Part shown: one piece after another, positions 8,944 through 16,232 of the stretch
Numbering within the stretch: position 1 is the stretch's first letter
How the letters are laid out: each line of letters begins with the position of its first letter
Source of the DNA: an uncultured Mucilaginibacter sp.
GTDB lineage: Bacteria; Bacteroidota; Bacteroidia; Sphingobacteriales; Sphingobacteriaceae
DNA: 64,000 nucleotides
NCBI RefSeq assembly: GCF_946479965.1
Contig: NZ_CAMLHX010000013.1
Location: forward strand, 25,078-89,077
Reading direction: 5' to 3'
Made by a program: the position numbers and the translations under genes
The notes under the pieces: model-generated
Database searches by the model: none
The model's input: the letters and a program-made list of their open reading frames with translations, nothing else
Told to the model about the DNA's origin: nothing

Positions 8944-10524
8944 ATGGAAAAAGAGAATGCTACAATGGTATTGAACCATTTTGTTGCCGCGCTGGCTATA
9001 CCCCTAACCCGCCAAACGCTCAACGACGAACTACAAAAACACCCTGATTATAATAGTTTACTTGCGATGAGCGAAGTATTAGATAACTGGCACATCCCCA
9101 ATGCTGCCTACCAGCTCAATTTTGATGAGTTGTTGTCTGCCGAAATAGATGGGCCGTTTATTGCTTTTGTTTCAAATAAGGATTTCATTACCGTGAATAA
9201 TTTGAACGAAAAAGAGGCTACGGTATCCAATGAGCGATGGAACAAACATCGCCTGAATATTGATGATTTTAAAAAGATCTATTCAGGATCAATTTTGGTA
9301 GCCGAAAAGGAAGAAACCTCCGGCGAGGCTGATTATGCCGCGAAGCATCGTAAAGAAGTTATTAATGATATGCGGCTGCCGGTTGTTATTATAGGGGCAG
9401 TGGTGTTGCTGTTAGGCTGGCTGCTGTTCAGGTCTCCGTATTTGGCGGCTTTAAATTGGCAAATTGCTTTACTAACACTGTTTAAAACCGCAGGACTTGT
9501 AACCGCCGTGCTGTTATTGATTCAGAGCATAGACACCAATAACCCTTTGATACAAAAACTTTGTGGCGGCGATAATAATAAAAACTGTAATGCCATACTG
9601 TCTTCAAAAGCTGCAAAACTAACAGATGAACTAAGCTGGAGTGAAGTTGGGTTCTTTTACTTCGCGGGCAGCTGGTTGGTTTTGCTTTTCAATAGCAACA
9701 ATGCTTCTGTTCTATCAATGCTGGCCTTGCTTAATGCGCTTAGCTTACCTTATACATTCTATTCCATTTACCACCAGTGGAAGGTAGCTAAACAATGGTG
9801 TCGGCTGTGCTGTGTAGTACAGGCATTACTATGGCTTGAGTTTTTTGCTTTTTTACCCTCATTGTTAAACGGGCTTGAGGCACCAGAGTTGGGCGGCTGG
9901 GCGAGTTTAATTACCGGAATGGCCATACCCATGTTGGGCTGGATATTGATAAAACCATATCTGCTTTTATCGAAGCAGATAAATCCTTTAAGAAGCCAAC
10001 TCCGCCAGTATAAATACAATAAAGATCTGTTTACCCGTATGCTGAATGACGAGGTTCAATATGCTTTGCCCGAAGAAGACAGTACTGTAATAATTGGTAA
10101 TCGCGAAGCCGAGAAGGTGATAACCATGGTATCAAACCCATATTGCCAGCCATGCGCAAAAGCACATAAGGCATTGGAATGGTTGCATGGCAGAGATGAT
10201 GTAAAACTACAAGTAGTTTTTTCTACACAAAATGAAACCGACAGGAACGCCGAAGTAGCCTTGCACTTGCTGGCCATGCAGCAAAGCCATAATGATACCT
10301 CACTAAAAAAAGCCATGGACGACTGGTATGAGCAAAAACAAAAAAGCTACGATGCCTGGGCCAAAGTACACCCTAAAACAAGCGGTGCGGTGAATGGTGA
10401 TGCGCTTGAGAAACAAAGAGAATGGTGCAAACTTACTGAAGTGACCGGAACGCCTACGCTCTTTTTAAACGGGCGCAGGCTCCCCAAAAACTATCAACCC
10501 GAAGACATTAAGTACTTTATATAA
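8944..10524 (+). CDS. C39-like / vitamin K epoxide reductase / thioredoxin (DsbA-like) fusion
   Basis: 526 aa. Residues ~10-125 resemble a peptidase C39 fold but contain no cysteine, so this part is probably a catalytically dead peptide-binding domain. Residues ~143-345 carry four to five membrane helices with VKOR features: loop cysteines C207 and C215, and the active-site pair C286xxC289 in WCRLCC. Residues ~375-526 are a thioredoxin-fold domain with C401-Q-P-C404 and the cis-proline loop TGTP (P504). The predicted job is to form disulfides in exported peptides and hand electrons to quinone, a one-protein DsbA-DsbB pair. It sits directly upstream of three peptides with eight cysteines each. 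Its last 18 codons (from 10467) recur twice downstream as fragments. Confidence 0.87.
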   Translation: MEKENATMVLNHFVAALAIPLTRQTLNDELQKHPDYNSLLAMSEVLDNWHIPNAAYQLNFDELLSAEIDGPFIAFVSNKDFITVNNLNEKEATVSNERWNKHRLNIDDFKKIYSGSILVAEKEETSGEADYAAKHRKEVINDMRLPVVIIGAVVLLLGWLLFRSPYLAALNWQIALLTLFKTAGLVTAVLLLIQSIDTNNPLIQKLCGGDNNKNCNAILSSKAAKLTDELSWSEVGFFYFAGSWLVLLFNSNNASVLSMLALLNALSLPYTFYSIYHQWKVAKQWCRLCCVVQALLWLEFFAFLPSLLNGLEAPELGGWASLITGMAIPMLGWILIKPYLLLSKQINPLRSQLRQYKYNKDLFTRMLNDEVQYALPEEDSTVIIGNREAEKVITMVSNPYCQPCAKAHKALEWLHGRDDVKLQVVFSTQNETDRNAEVALHLLAMQQSHNDTSLKKAMDDWYEQKQKSYDAWAKVHPKTSGAVNGDALEKQREWCKLTEVTGTPTLFLNGRRLPKNYQPEDIKYFI

Positions 10525-10637
10525 GTACTTAAGCATATCAAAATATTGTTGGCTAACAATGAAGATGCCTGAACTTCGGTAAAACAGGATAGGGAACGCC
10601 GCAACCCGAATAATAGAGGCAAAATTAACCTTATTTT
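10467..10637 (+). repeat. Cassette repeat copy 1: VKOR 3' end plus ~110-bp peptide leader region
   Basis: This stretch holds the authentic last 18 codons of the VKOR gene and the 113-nt spacer before the first peptide gene. It recurs nearly unchanged at 12009-12180 and 13449-13621. Shared landmarks in the spacer: an imperfect palindrome TTGTTGGCTAACAA, then a seven-codon frame encoding MKMPELR (10559-10582), then GGGAACGCCGCAACCC (a short GGG...CCC hairpin) and AATAATAGAGGC before the peptide ATG. It may hold the promoter or a 5'-UTR control element of each peptide gene. Confidence 0.85.
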
Positions 10638-10910
10638 ATGAAAAAATTAAAATTAAAATTGGACGGCAAGGAAATGCTTTCCAAGGATCAAATGAAAAAG
10701 ATTAGCGGTGGGTATGGAACCTGTGGCGCGTTTGTACCTTACGGTTCTGGTAACAATTGTGGCGGAACAGCCGGCGATATTTGCTTTACTGGCGGGGGCA
10801 CGGTCTTCTTGGCGATAAGTTACGATGAAGCCCATTGTCTTGTAGACGGTGTAAGCGGAGCGCATTGGTGCTGTGACAGTTGCGGTTCTGCGTCGTGGTA
10901 TTATTGCTAA
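10638..10910 (+). CDS. Double-glycine leader, eight-cysteine secreted peptide precursor A
   Basis: 90 aa. The 25-residue leader starts MKKLKLKLDGKEMLSKDQ and ends KKISGG, matching the Bacteroidota natural-product precursor leaders (TIGR04149-like) cut after Gly-Gly by C39 peptidase exporters. The 65-residue core contains exactly eight Cys, is rich in Gly, Ser, Tyr and Trp, and ends SWYYC. There is no cysteine in the leader. Eight cysteines plus the adjacent VKOR-DsbA fusion predict four disulfides after export. Several Ser/Thr next to Gly in the core are possible glycosylation points, but this is inference. The core is unlike those of precursors B and C apart from Cys number. Biological target unknown. 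Confidence 0.88.
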   Translation: MKKLKLKLDGKEMLSKDQMKKISGGYGTCGAFVPYGSGNNCGGTAGDICFTGGGTVFLAISYDEAHCLVDGVSGAHWCCDSCGSASWYYC

Positions 10911-10912
10911 TA

Positions 10913-10939
10913 ATTATCAATTTTAATAAAATTGATAAT
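10913..10939 (+). terminator. AT-rich hairpin after precursor A
   Basis: ATTATCAATTTT pairs perfectly with AAAATTGATAAT across a 3-nt loop, three bases after the precursor A stop. It may stabilise the 3' end of a short peptide mRNA or act with the next hairpin as a tandem terminator. Confidence 0.5.
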
Positions 10940-10960
10940 CTCCTTGTAATAGGATAAGCA

Positions 10961-10998
10961 AACAATCTGTTATTATTAGAATAACAGATTGTTTTATC
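10961..10998 (+). terminator. 14-bp stem terminator between precursor A and its partner
   Basis: AACAATCTGTTATT (10961-10974) and AATAACAGATTGTT (10980-10993) form a perfect 14-bp stem with a 5-nt loop, followed by TTATC. It probably ends or attenuates transcription so that the small peptide is made in excess over the 282-aa protein downstream. Confidence 0.65.
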
Positions 10999-11044
10999 AT
11001 TTACATTACTCTATTATAGAAATTAACCAATAACCGTTTAATTT

Positions 11045-11893
11045 ATGCAATTACAAAAATATACACAGGGATTAATGGTGTTTTATTTGTGTCTATTTGG
11101 TTTTACCAGTGCATTTGCCCAAAAACTGCCAAATAAACAAATTACTAGCGTGCGTGCGCCTTCAACTGTTCAAATTGATGGTAAAAGTACCGAATGGGGT
11201 AGCAGCCTTAAGGCATATAATCTTGCAACCGAGATTTTTTACACAATGGCTAATGATGACAAAAAATTATATCTCGTAGTACAAAGCAAAAATTTAGGGA
11301 TAATGCGCAAAATTATTCTGGGTGGTATCAGTTTAGTTATTCAAAAAAGTGCCGATAGGAACGACAATGGTGCGGCGATAGTAAAGTTTCCATACTTTAA
11401 AGAAAAAAACAGAAATGTAGTCTTTATGCTTACACAAAGCTTTGAGGATGGATGGCATAAAGATCCGGACGGGCGGATTGCCGATTCTTTAATAAAAATG
11501 AGTAACAGAAATTTAAGAACTAATGTAAAATGGATATATACTAAAGGGGTGCTTGGCAAAGATAGTGTGCTCTCTATGTATAACGAGGCCGGCATAGAGG
11601 CAATGAATGCGTTTGATAAAACCAAAACTTATACCAGCGAACTGGCTATTAACCTAAATCTTTTGGGTTTGTCTGTCAATAATACGTCTAAATTTTCTTA
11701 TCATATAATGGTTAACGATAACATTAACAAATTTGAACCAACCTTTACCGCACAGAGGTACAGGGGAAGAAACAGCGACGGTACACCTATGAGCGAAGCC
11801 CAAATAGATGCAGCTAAACTATCCGTACCAGCCCTAAACGGTAGCGGCGCTGCATTGACAGATTTTTGGGGAGAATATACCTTAGTTAAATAA
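11045..11893 (+). CDS. Secreted partner protein A (CBM9/DOMON-like beta domain)
   Basis: 282 aa with a signal peptide (hydrophobic stretch ending SAFAQ, ~res 10-26). The mature part begins with a pattern typical of carbohydrate-binding family 9-like domains: QIDGKSTEWGSSLKAYNLATEIFY, then tolerance for long loops, and ends GEYTLVK. It is homologous to partner B at 12528 (shared AQKLxNKQ, IDGKxTE, AYNxATEIFYT, YNExxIxA, GEYTL) but strongly diverged. Each of the first two peptide genes is followed by one such gene. Possible roles are self-protection, a periplasmic or surface receptor for the peptide, or a co-secreted ligand-binding protein; none can be chosen from sequence. Confidence 0.75.
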   Translation: MQLQKYTQGLMVFYLCLFGFTSAFAQKLPNKQITSVRAPSTVQIDGKSTEWGSSLKAYNLATEIFYTMANDDKKLYLVVQSKNLGIMRKIILGGISLVIQKSADRNDNGAAIVKFPYFKEKNRNVVFMLTQSFEDGWHKDPDGRIADSLIKMSNRNLRTNVKWIYTKGVLGKDSVLSMYNEAGIEAMNAFDKTKTYTSELAINLNLLGLSVNNTSKFSYHIMVNDNINKFEPTFTAQRYRGRNSDGTPMSEAQIDAAKLSVPALNGSGAALTDFWGEYTLVK

Positions 11894-11912
11894 CTATAGA
11901 AATAGCGAATTC

Positions 11913-11990
11913 CACTTTACCCATTACAAACAACAAGATCAAATGGACTGCGGCCCCACCAACTTACGCATGGTGGCAAAACATTATGAT
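11913..11990 (+). pseudogene. Relic of the exporter gene 5' end (copy 1)
   Basis: About 75 nt are almost identical to codons 3-26 of the ABC exporter at 14052 and would read FTHYKQQDQMDCGPTNLRMVAKHY. The second cysteine of the DCGPTC motif is Asn here. The match stops abruptly, and within ~20 nt the VKOR 3' end begins in another reading frame. No start codon or remaining exporter sequence is present, so this is a fragment left at a cassette junction. Confidence 0.85.
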
Positions 11991-12008
11991 AAACGAAAAT
12001 ATAAAAAT

Positions 12009-12180
12009 AAACGGGCGCAGACTCCCCAAAAACTATCGACCTGAAGACATAAAGTACTTTATTTAAGTACTAAGCGTATCAAGATATTGTTTGGCCAACA
12101 ATGAAGATGCCTGAACTTAGGTAAAACAGGATAGGGAAACGCCGCAACCCGAATAATAGAGGCAAAATTAACCTTATTTT
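12009..12180 (+). repeat. Cassette repeat copy 2: VKOR 3'-end relic plus peptide leader region
   Basis: The relic encodes NGRRLPKNYRPEDIKYFI and a stop, the last residues of the VKOR fusion, without any upstream VKOR sequence. The following ~115 nt spacer is almost identical to the one before precursor A, including TTTGGCCAACAA, the MKMPELR frame (12101-12124) and the GGGAAACGCCGCAACCC block. It delivers the same expression signals to precursor B. Confidence 0.88.
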
Positions 12181-12423
12181 ATGAAAAAATTAAAATTAAA
12201 GCTTGATGGTAAAGAAATGCTTTCCAAAGATCAAATGAAGAAGATAGCGGGCGGGTATCTCGATACTTGCGGAGACTTTTGTTACGATACGAGGGATTAC
12301 TATTGCTGCACCAGCTCAGGAGCTGTACATTTTGGAACGCTGACGTGTTGTCAGGCGTGGTATTATTGCTATGATTTCGGGGGCTATAAGATCACGAATG
12401 AAACGTCTCAGTGCAGTTTTTAA
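12181..12423 (+). CDS. Double-glycine leader, eight-cysteine secreted peptide precursor B
   Basis: 80 aa. The 25-residue leader differs from that of precursor A by a single residue (Ala for Ser before the Gly-Gly). The 55-residue core again has exactly eight Cys, including two CC pairs, and an AWYYC segment recalling the C-terminus of precursor A; otherwise it does not align. It is rich in Tyr, Asp and Thr. Expected to be cut after Gly-Gly and exported by the C39 ABC transporter at 14052, then oxidised by the VKOR-DsbA fusion. It is followed by a terminator-like hairpin and partner B. Confidence 0.87.
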   Translation: MKKLKLKLDGKEMLSKDQMKKIAGGYLDTCGDFCYDTRDYYCCTSSGAVHFGTLTCCQAWYYCYDFGGYKITNETSQCSF

Positions 12424-12449
12424 ATATTCAGATAGATAACCACCCGTAA

Positions 12450-12515
12450 GGACGAAAGGTAACAAACATCGTGGGTTTTAAAAAATTACTTGCGGATCAC
12501 CCTTCGTCCTTTTTT
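12450..12515 (+). terminator. Long-loop terminator after precursor B
   Basis: GGACGAAAGGT (12450-12460) pairs with ACCCTTCGTCC (12499-12509) with one mismatch, followed by six T. It is placed between precursor B and partner B, the position where precursor A also has a terminator, suggesting the same peptide-over-partner expression ratio. Confidence 0.55.
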
Positions 12516-12527
12516 AACTTACAACCA

Positions 12528-13349
12528 ATGAAAAATTCATTATTAAATGTAAGAAATATTGGAATTATATTCTTTTCTTGTCTAATAACACCAGGTTTAG
12601 GTAATGCGCAAAAACTTGCTAACAAACAAGAAAATAGTCTCTTTTTACCTTTACCTCCTAAAATAGATGGAAAAATAACCGAGTTTAAGCAATTTCAGGC
12701 GTATAATAGCGCTACTGAGATTTTTTATACTTTAGCGAACAATAGCAATGGTTTTTACTTAGCCATTAAAGCTGAAAGGCCACTTATAATTCAAAAAATT
12801 CTAAGTAATGGAATTACCGTTTCGGCGCAGAATAACAAAAGGGACTTCGGTAAGGTCTCAATCACATATCCAATAGTTAACTATAACCAAGCCCGAGCTC
12901 TTGTAGCTGAAGTTAATAAAACAACGCCTCCTGTTGCTGATTCTATTTTGAATATTTTTAATAGAAGAATCATTAATGCGGCTAAAATTATCGGCGTTTC
13001 TGGATTGTCGCACATTCAAGATAGTGTTATTTCTGTTTATAACGAATATGATATTAATGCTTGTATGAGATTTGATGATAAAAAGTGTCTGGTCTATGAA
13101 CTACTGCTGCCTATTAAATACCTAATGAATGGTGCAAATGGCAGCGCAAATAAATTAATTTATACTATAACCCTAAATGGGGCTGACAGTAAAAGGCCTA
13201 AAATGAAAATATCTGAAGATGGCAATTATGTAAAAATTGAGGGCGGAGATGGACCAGCCCTTGAATTAAAATTAGACGCTTCACTACGGGCAATAGTTGC
13301 AGTCTCCTATCCAACAGTTCTTTCTGGCGAATACACATTAGCAAAATAA
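12528..13349 (+). CDS. Secreted partner protein B (CBM9/DOMON-like beta domain)
   Basis: 273 aa from the ATG at 12528. An in-frame GTG at 12471 would add 19 residues, but that extension lies inside the terminator hairpin, whereas ATG 12528 gives a normal signal peptide (MKNSLLNVRNIGIIFFSCLI... ending GNAQ). The mature protein follows the same plan as partner A: PPKIDGKITE, AYNSATEIFYTLAN, a long insert, VISVYNEYDINA, and terminal GEYTLAK. Identity to partner A is low (roughly 30% by eye), although the leader regions flanking the two cassettes are nearly identical. The gene is visibly AT-richer than the exporter operon. Function unknown; peptide-specific immunity or recognition is one possibility. 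Confidence 0.74.
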   Translation: MKNSLLNVRNIGIIFFSCLITPGLGNAQKLANKQENSLFLPLPPKIDGKITEFKQFQAYNSATEIFYTLANNSNGFYLAIKAERPLIIQKILSNGITVSAQNNKRDFGKVSITYPIVNYNQARALVAEVNKTTPPVADSILNIFNRRIINAAKIIGVSGLSHIQDSVISVYNEYDINACMRFDDKKCLVYELLLPIKYLMNGANGSANKLIYTITLNGADSKRPKMKISEDGNYVKIEGGDGPALELKLDASLRAIVAVSYPTVLSGEYTLAK

Positions 13350-13356
13350 CGATACC

Positions 13357-13506
13357 TTGAACTTTACCTATTACAAACAACAAGACCAAGTGGATTGCGG
13401 CCCCATCTGCTTACGCATTGCTTTAAATAAACATATAACAGGGCATATAAACGGGCGCGGGCTCCCCAAAAACTATCAACCCGAAGACATTAAATACTTT
13501 ATATAA
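13357..13506 (+). pseudogene. Relic junction copy 2: exporter head fused in frame to VKOR tail
   Basis: From a TTG at 13357 an uninterrupted 49-codon frame reads LNFTYYKQQDQVDCGPIC (exporter codons 3-18), about ten unrelated residues, then NGRGLPKNYQPEDIKYFI and a stop (VKOR C-terminus). It lacks a good start context and keeps no complete domain, so it is most likely a recombination scar. Unlike the scar at 11913-12065, the two halves here are in one reading frame, so translation into a small chimeric peptide cannot be excluded. Confidence 0.8.
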
Positions 13507-13621
13507 ATACTAAAGCATATCAAAATAATTGTTGGCCAACAATGAAGATGCCTGAACTTAGGTAAAACAGGATAGGGAAACGCCGCAACCCGAATAATAG
13601 AGGCAAAAACACCTGAATTAA
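13449..13621 (+). repeat. Cassette repeat copy 3: VKOR 3'-end relic plus peptide leader region
   Basis: The third copy of the VKOR tail plus spacer. It carries a perfect 16-bp palindrome ATTGTTGGCCAACAAT, the MKMPELR frame (13542-13565) and the GGGAAACGCCGCAACCC block. It diverges from the other copies only in the last ~17 nt before the peptide ATG, where AATTAACCTTATTTT is replaced. Confidence 0.87.
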
Positions 13622-13879
13622 ATGAAAAAGTTAAAACTAAGCTTTGGTAAAGAGATGACCAAAGAACAAATGAAAAAAGTTACCGGGGGATATAACTGTC
13701 CATCCGGACCGACAGTGTATGTATGCCAAACCTACGGGGGGGGCGGTTATTTTGGCTGCGTTCCCTGTGACGGTGATTGTATGGATACTGGTGGACCTGC
13801 AGCATGCTCAAGTGCCGGTTATTCGGCATTCTTATGGGTTCTTTGTGCATCAGATATTAATAATTGCGAATACCATTAA
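13622..13879 (+). CDS. Double-glycine leader, eight-cysteine secreted peptide precursor C
   Basis: 85 aa. The 23-residue leader MKKLKLSFGKEMTKEQMK...VTGG is a diverged form of the A/B leader. The 62-residue core again contains exactly eight Cys, with Gly-rich segments (TYGGGGYFG) and a hydrophobic stretch SAFLWVLC, and does not otherwise align with A or B. No partner gene follows it; the exporter gene is next. A GT-rich hairpin (13993-14018) separates it from the exporter. Confidence 0.87.
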   Translation: MKKLKLSFGKEMTKEQMKKVTGGYNCPSGPTVYVCQTYGGGGYFGCVPCDGDCMDTGGPAACSSAGYSAFLWVLCASDINNCEYH

Positions 13880-13992
13880 TGCTGTTATACGTAAATTATA
13901 ATGATACTCAGAGCGCATGCTCAGACGCTGATTATGGAGGGCTTACGGAAGTAGCTTTTGTCTGATATAAGATAAGTTGATCCTATTATAAT

Positions 13993-14018
13993 AATACCTG
14001 GTGAATTTACCGGGTATT
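13993..14018 (+). terminator. Hairpin between precursor C and the exporter
   Basis: AATACCTGGT (13993-14002) pairs with ACCGGGTATT (14009-14018), one G-T wobble, six-base loop. It has no T-tract, so it is a weak terminator or attenuator that would allow read-through into the exporter operon. Confidence 0.4.
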
Positions 14019-14051
14019 ATATTGCGCAAAATGCCATAAAATAAATAACCA

Positions 14052-16229
14052 GTGAGTTTTACCCATTACAAACAACAAGACCAAATGGACTGCGGCCCCA
14101 CCTGCTTGCGCATGGTGGCAAAATATTATAGCCGTAATATTTCCATTCAAAGATTACGCTCACTTTGTTTTATCAATAAAGGAGGGGTTAATTTATTGGC
14201 TATAAGTGAAGCCGCCGAGAAATTGGGTATGCGCACCACGGGTGCTAAACTCACCCTTCCGCAATTAAAACAGGCGGAGCTACCCTGCATACTGCATTGG
14301 CGGCAAAACCATTTTGTTGTATTGTATAAGATCAGAAATGATAAATATTATATAGCAGACCCGGCCGCCGGATTGCTCAAACTGGATGAAAAAACTTTCA
14401 CGAAAAATTGGTATAGTCATAAGGAGTTGTATGATGGCGTTTCATTATTACTAAGTCCCTCGCCCTTATTTTATGAGCAGGAAGAGGACAAAAAAAGCAA
14501 GGTATCATGGCTTTCTATCCTACGTTATTTTTATGCCTATAAAAAGCTGTTTGCACAATTGGTTTTGGGCCTTGGTGTGGGCACGTTGTTGTCGCTTATA
14601 ACGCCTTTCCTTACGCAGTCCATTGTTGATATCGGCATTAATACCCGCAATCTTAGTTTTGTTTACCTGATATTGATAGCACAGATAATGCTATTTATAG
14701 GCAGTACCAGCATGAGTTTTATACGGTCGTGGATATTGTTGCACATTAGCACGCGGGTCAACCTTTCCATACTTACCGACTTTTTGATAAAGCTGATGAA
14801 ACTCCCGGTAAGTTATTTTGAGACGAAAACCACAGGTGATATTATGCAACGCATGAACGATCAGCAGCGCATTGAAAGTTTTTTAACAGGCACTACGCTT
14901 AATACACTGTTCTCAGTTATTAATCTGGTGATTTTTACGGTAGTGTTGGTGTACTATAATGCCACTATTTTTATGGTTTCGCTGATAAGCACCATAACAT
15001 ATGCAGGGTGGATAGCCTTGTTTTTAAAACGCCGTCGTGAGCTTAACTATAAACAGTTCAGCAATTCATCCAGCAACCAAAGCAACGTTGTAGAGCTGGT
15101 AAACGGCATGCAGGAGATCAAACTAAACAACTGCGAGCAGCAAAAGCGCTGGGGCTGGGAGCGAATACAAGCCTCCTTGTTTAAATTTAAAGTTGAAAAT
15201 CTGGCACTAACACAATACCAGCAGGGGGGCTCATCATTAATTAACCAGGCAAAAAACATCCTTATAACGTTTTTGAGTGTTAAGGCCGTAATTGATGGTG
15301 ATATAACCCTTGGCGGCATGATGGCCATACAATACATCGTTGGGCAGGTAAGCAGCCCTATTGATCAAATGTTGGGGTTTGTGCAAAGCTATCAGGACGC
15401 GAAAATAAGCCTGGAGCGTTTAAACGAAGTGCACGAGTTGGAAGACGAGGAGCCTGTTGGAAAAGACTGGATACATAAGTTACCGGCAAACAGAACCATC
15501 ACCATTAACGATCTCACTTTCAGATATCCGGGCGCGGGTAATGATCCCGTGCTTGAAGAGATCAACCTAACCATACCCCAAGGCAAAACCACCGCAATAG
15601 TTGGAATGAGCGGCAGCGGAAAAACTACTATACTTAAATTGTTGCTGCGCTTTTATCAGTCAGAAAAAGGTGAGATAAAAATTGGTGAAACCAACCTTGA
15701 TAACCTCAGCTTTAAAGCCTGGCGCAGCGCCTGCGGAACAGTTATGCAGGACGGTTTTATATTTTCGGACACGATAGAAAATAACATTTCCGTTGGGGAC
15801 GAGTTTCCTGATTCAAAGAAACTGCAGCAGGCAATTAAAGTAGCCAATATCCGCGATTTTATTAACGAACTGCCCTTTGGGCTTAAAACCAAAATAGGCT
15901 CGGCAGGTAATGGTATCAGTCAAGGGCAAAAGCAGCGCCTGCTTATTGCAAGGGCTGTTTATAAAAACCCGGATTATTTGTTTTTTGACGAAGCTACCAA
16001 TGCGCTTGATGCGAACAATGAGCGGATAATAATGGATAACCTTAATGAGTTTTTTACCGGTAGGACAGTAGTAGTAGTGGCGCATCGTTTAAGCACTGTG
16101 AGCAACGCCGATAATATAATAATGCTGAATAAAGGGCGAATAATTGAGCAGGGTACACATCATGAATTAACCGGATTGAAGGGCGAATATTATAAACTGG
16201 TTAAAAATCAATTGGAATTGGGGTTGTAG
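14052..16229 (+). CDS. C39 peptidase-containing ABC exporter (PCAT/bacteriocin exporter)
   Basis: 725 aa, GTG start. Residues 1-125 are a C39 peptidase with the oxyanion Gln (Q8/Q11), catalytic Cys14 in MDCGPTCLRM, His87 in NHFVVLY and Asp103 in IADP; it cuts after the Gly-Gly of the leader. Residues ~155-450 are six transmembrane helices, and ~475-725 an ABC ATPase with Walker A (GMSGSGKTT, ~518), signature ISQGQKQR, Walker B YLFFDEATNALD and switch His AHR. It forms the inner-membrane motor of a type I-like export system with the HlyD protein at 17064. The 5' end of this gene (first ~25 codons) is copied twice as relics upstream. The first gene of a tight operon (gaps 3, 12, 0 bp). Confidence 0.95.
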   Translation: MSFTHYKQQDQMDCGPTCLRMVAKYYSRNISIQRLRSLCFINKGGVNLLAISEAAEKLGMRTTGAKLTLPQLKQAELPCILHWRQNHFVVLYKIRNDKYYIADPAAGLLKLDEKTFTKNWYSHKELYDGVSLLLSPSPLFYEQEEDKKSKVSWLSILRYFYAYKKLFAQLVLGLGVGTLLSLITPFLTQSIVDIGINTRNLSFVYLILIAQIMLFIGSTSMSFIRSWILLHISTRVNLSILTDFLIKLMKLPVSYFETKTTGDIMQRMNDQQRIESFLTGTTLNTLFSVINLVIFTVVLVYYNATIFMVSLISTITYAGWIALFLKRRRELNYKQFSNSSSNQSNVVELVNGMQEIKLNNCEQQKRWGWERIQASLFKFKVENLALTQYQQGGSSLINQAKNILITFLSVKAVIDGDITLGGMMAIQYIVGQVSSPIDQMLGFVQSYQDAKISLERLNEVHELEDEEPVGKDWIHKLPANRTITINDLTFRYPGAGNDPVLEEINLTIPQGKTTAIVGMSGSGKTTILKLLLRFYQSEKGEIKIGETNLDNLSFKAWRSACGTVMQDGFIFSDTIENNISVGDEFPDSKKLQQAIKVANIRDFINELPFGLKTKIGSAGNGISQGQKQRLLIARAVYKNPDYLFFDEATNALDANNERIIMDNLNEFFTGRTVVVVAHRLSTVSNADNIIMLNKGRIIEQGTHHELTGLKGEYYKLVKNQLELGL

Positions 16230-16232
16230 CGC

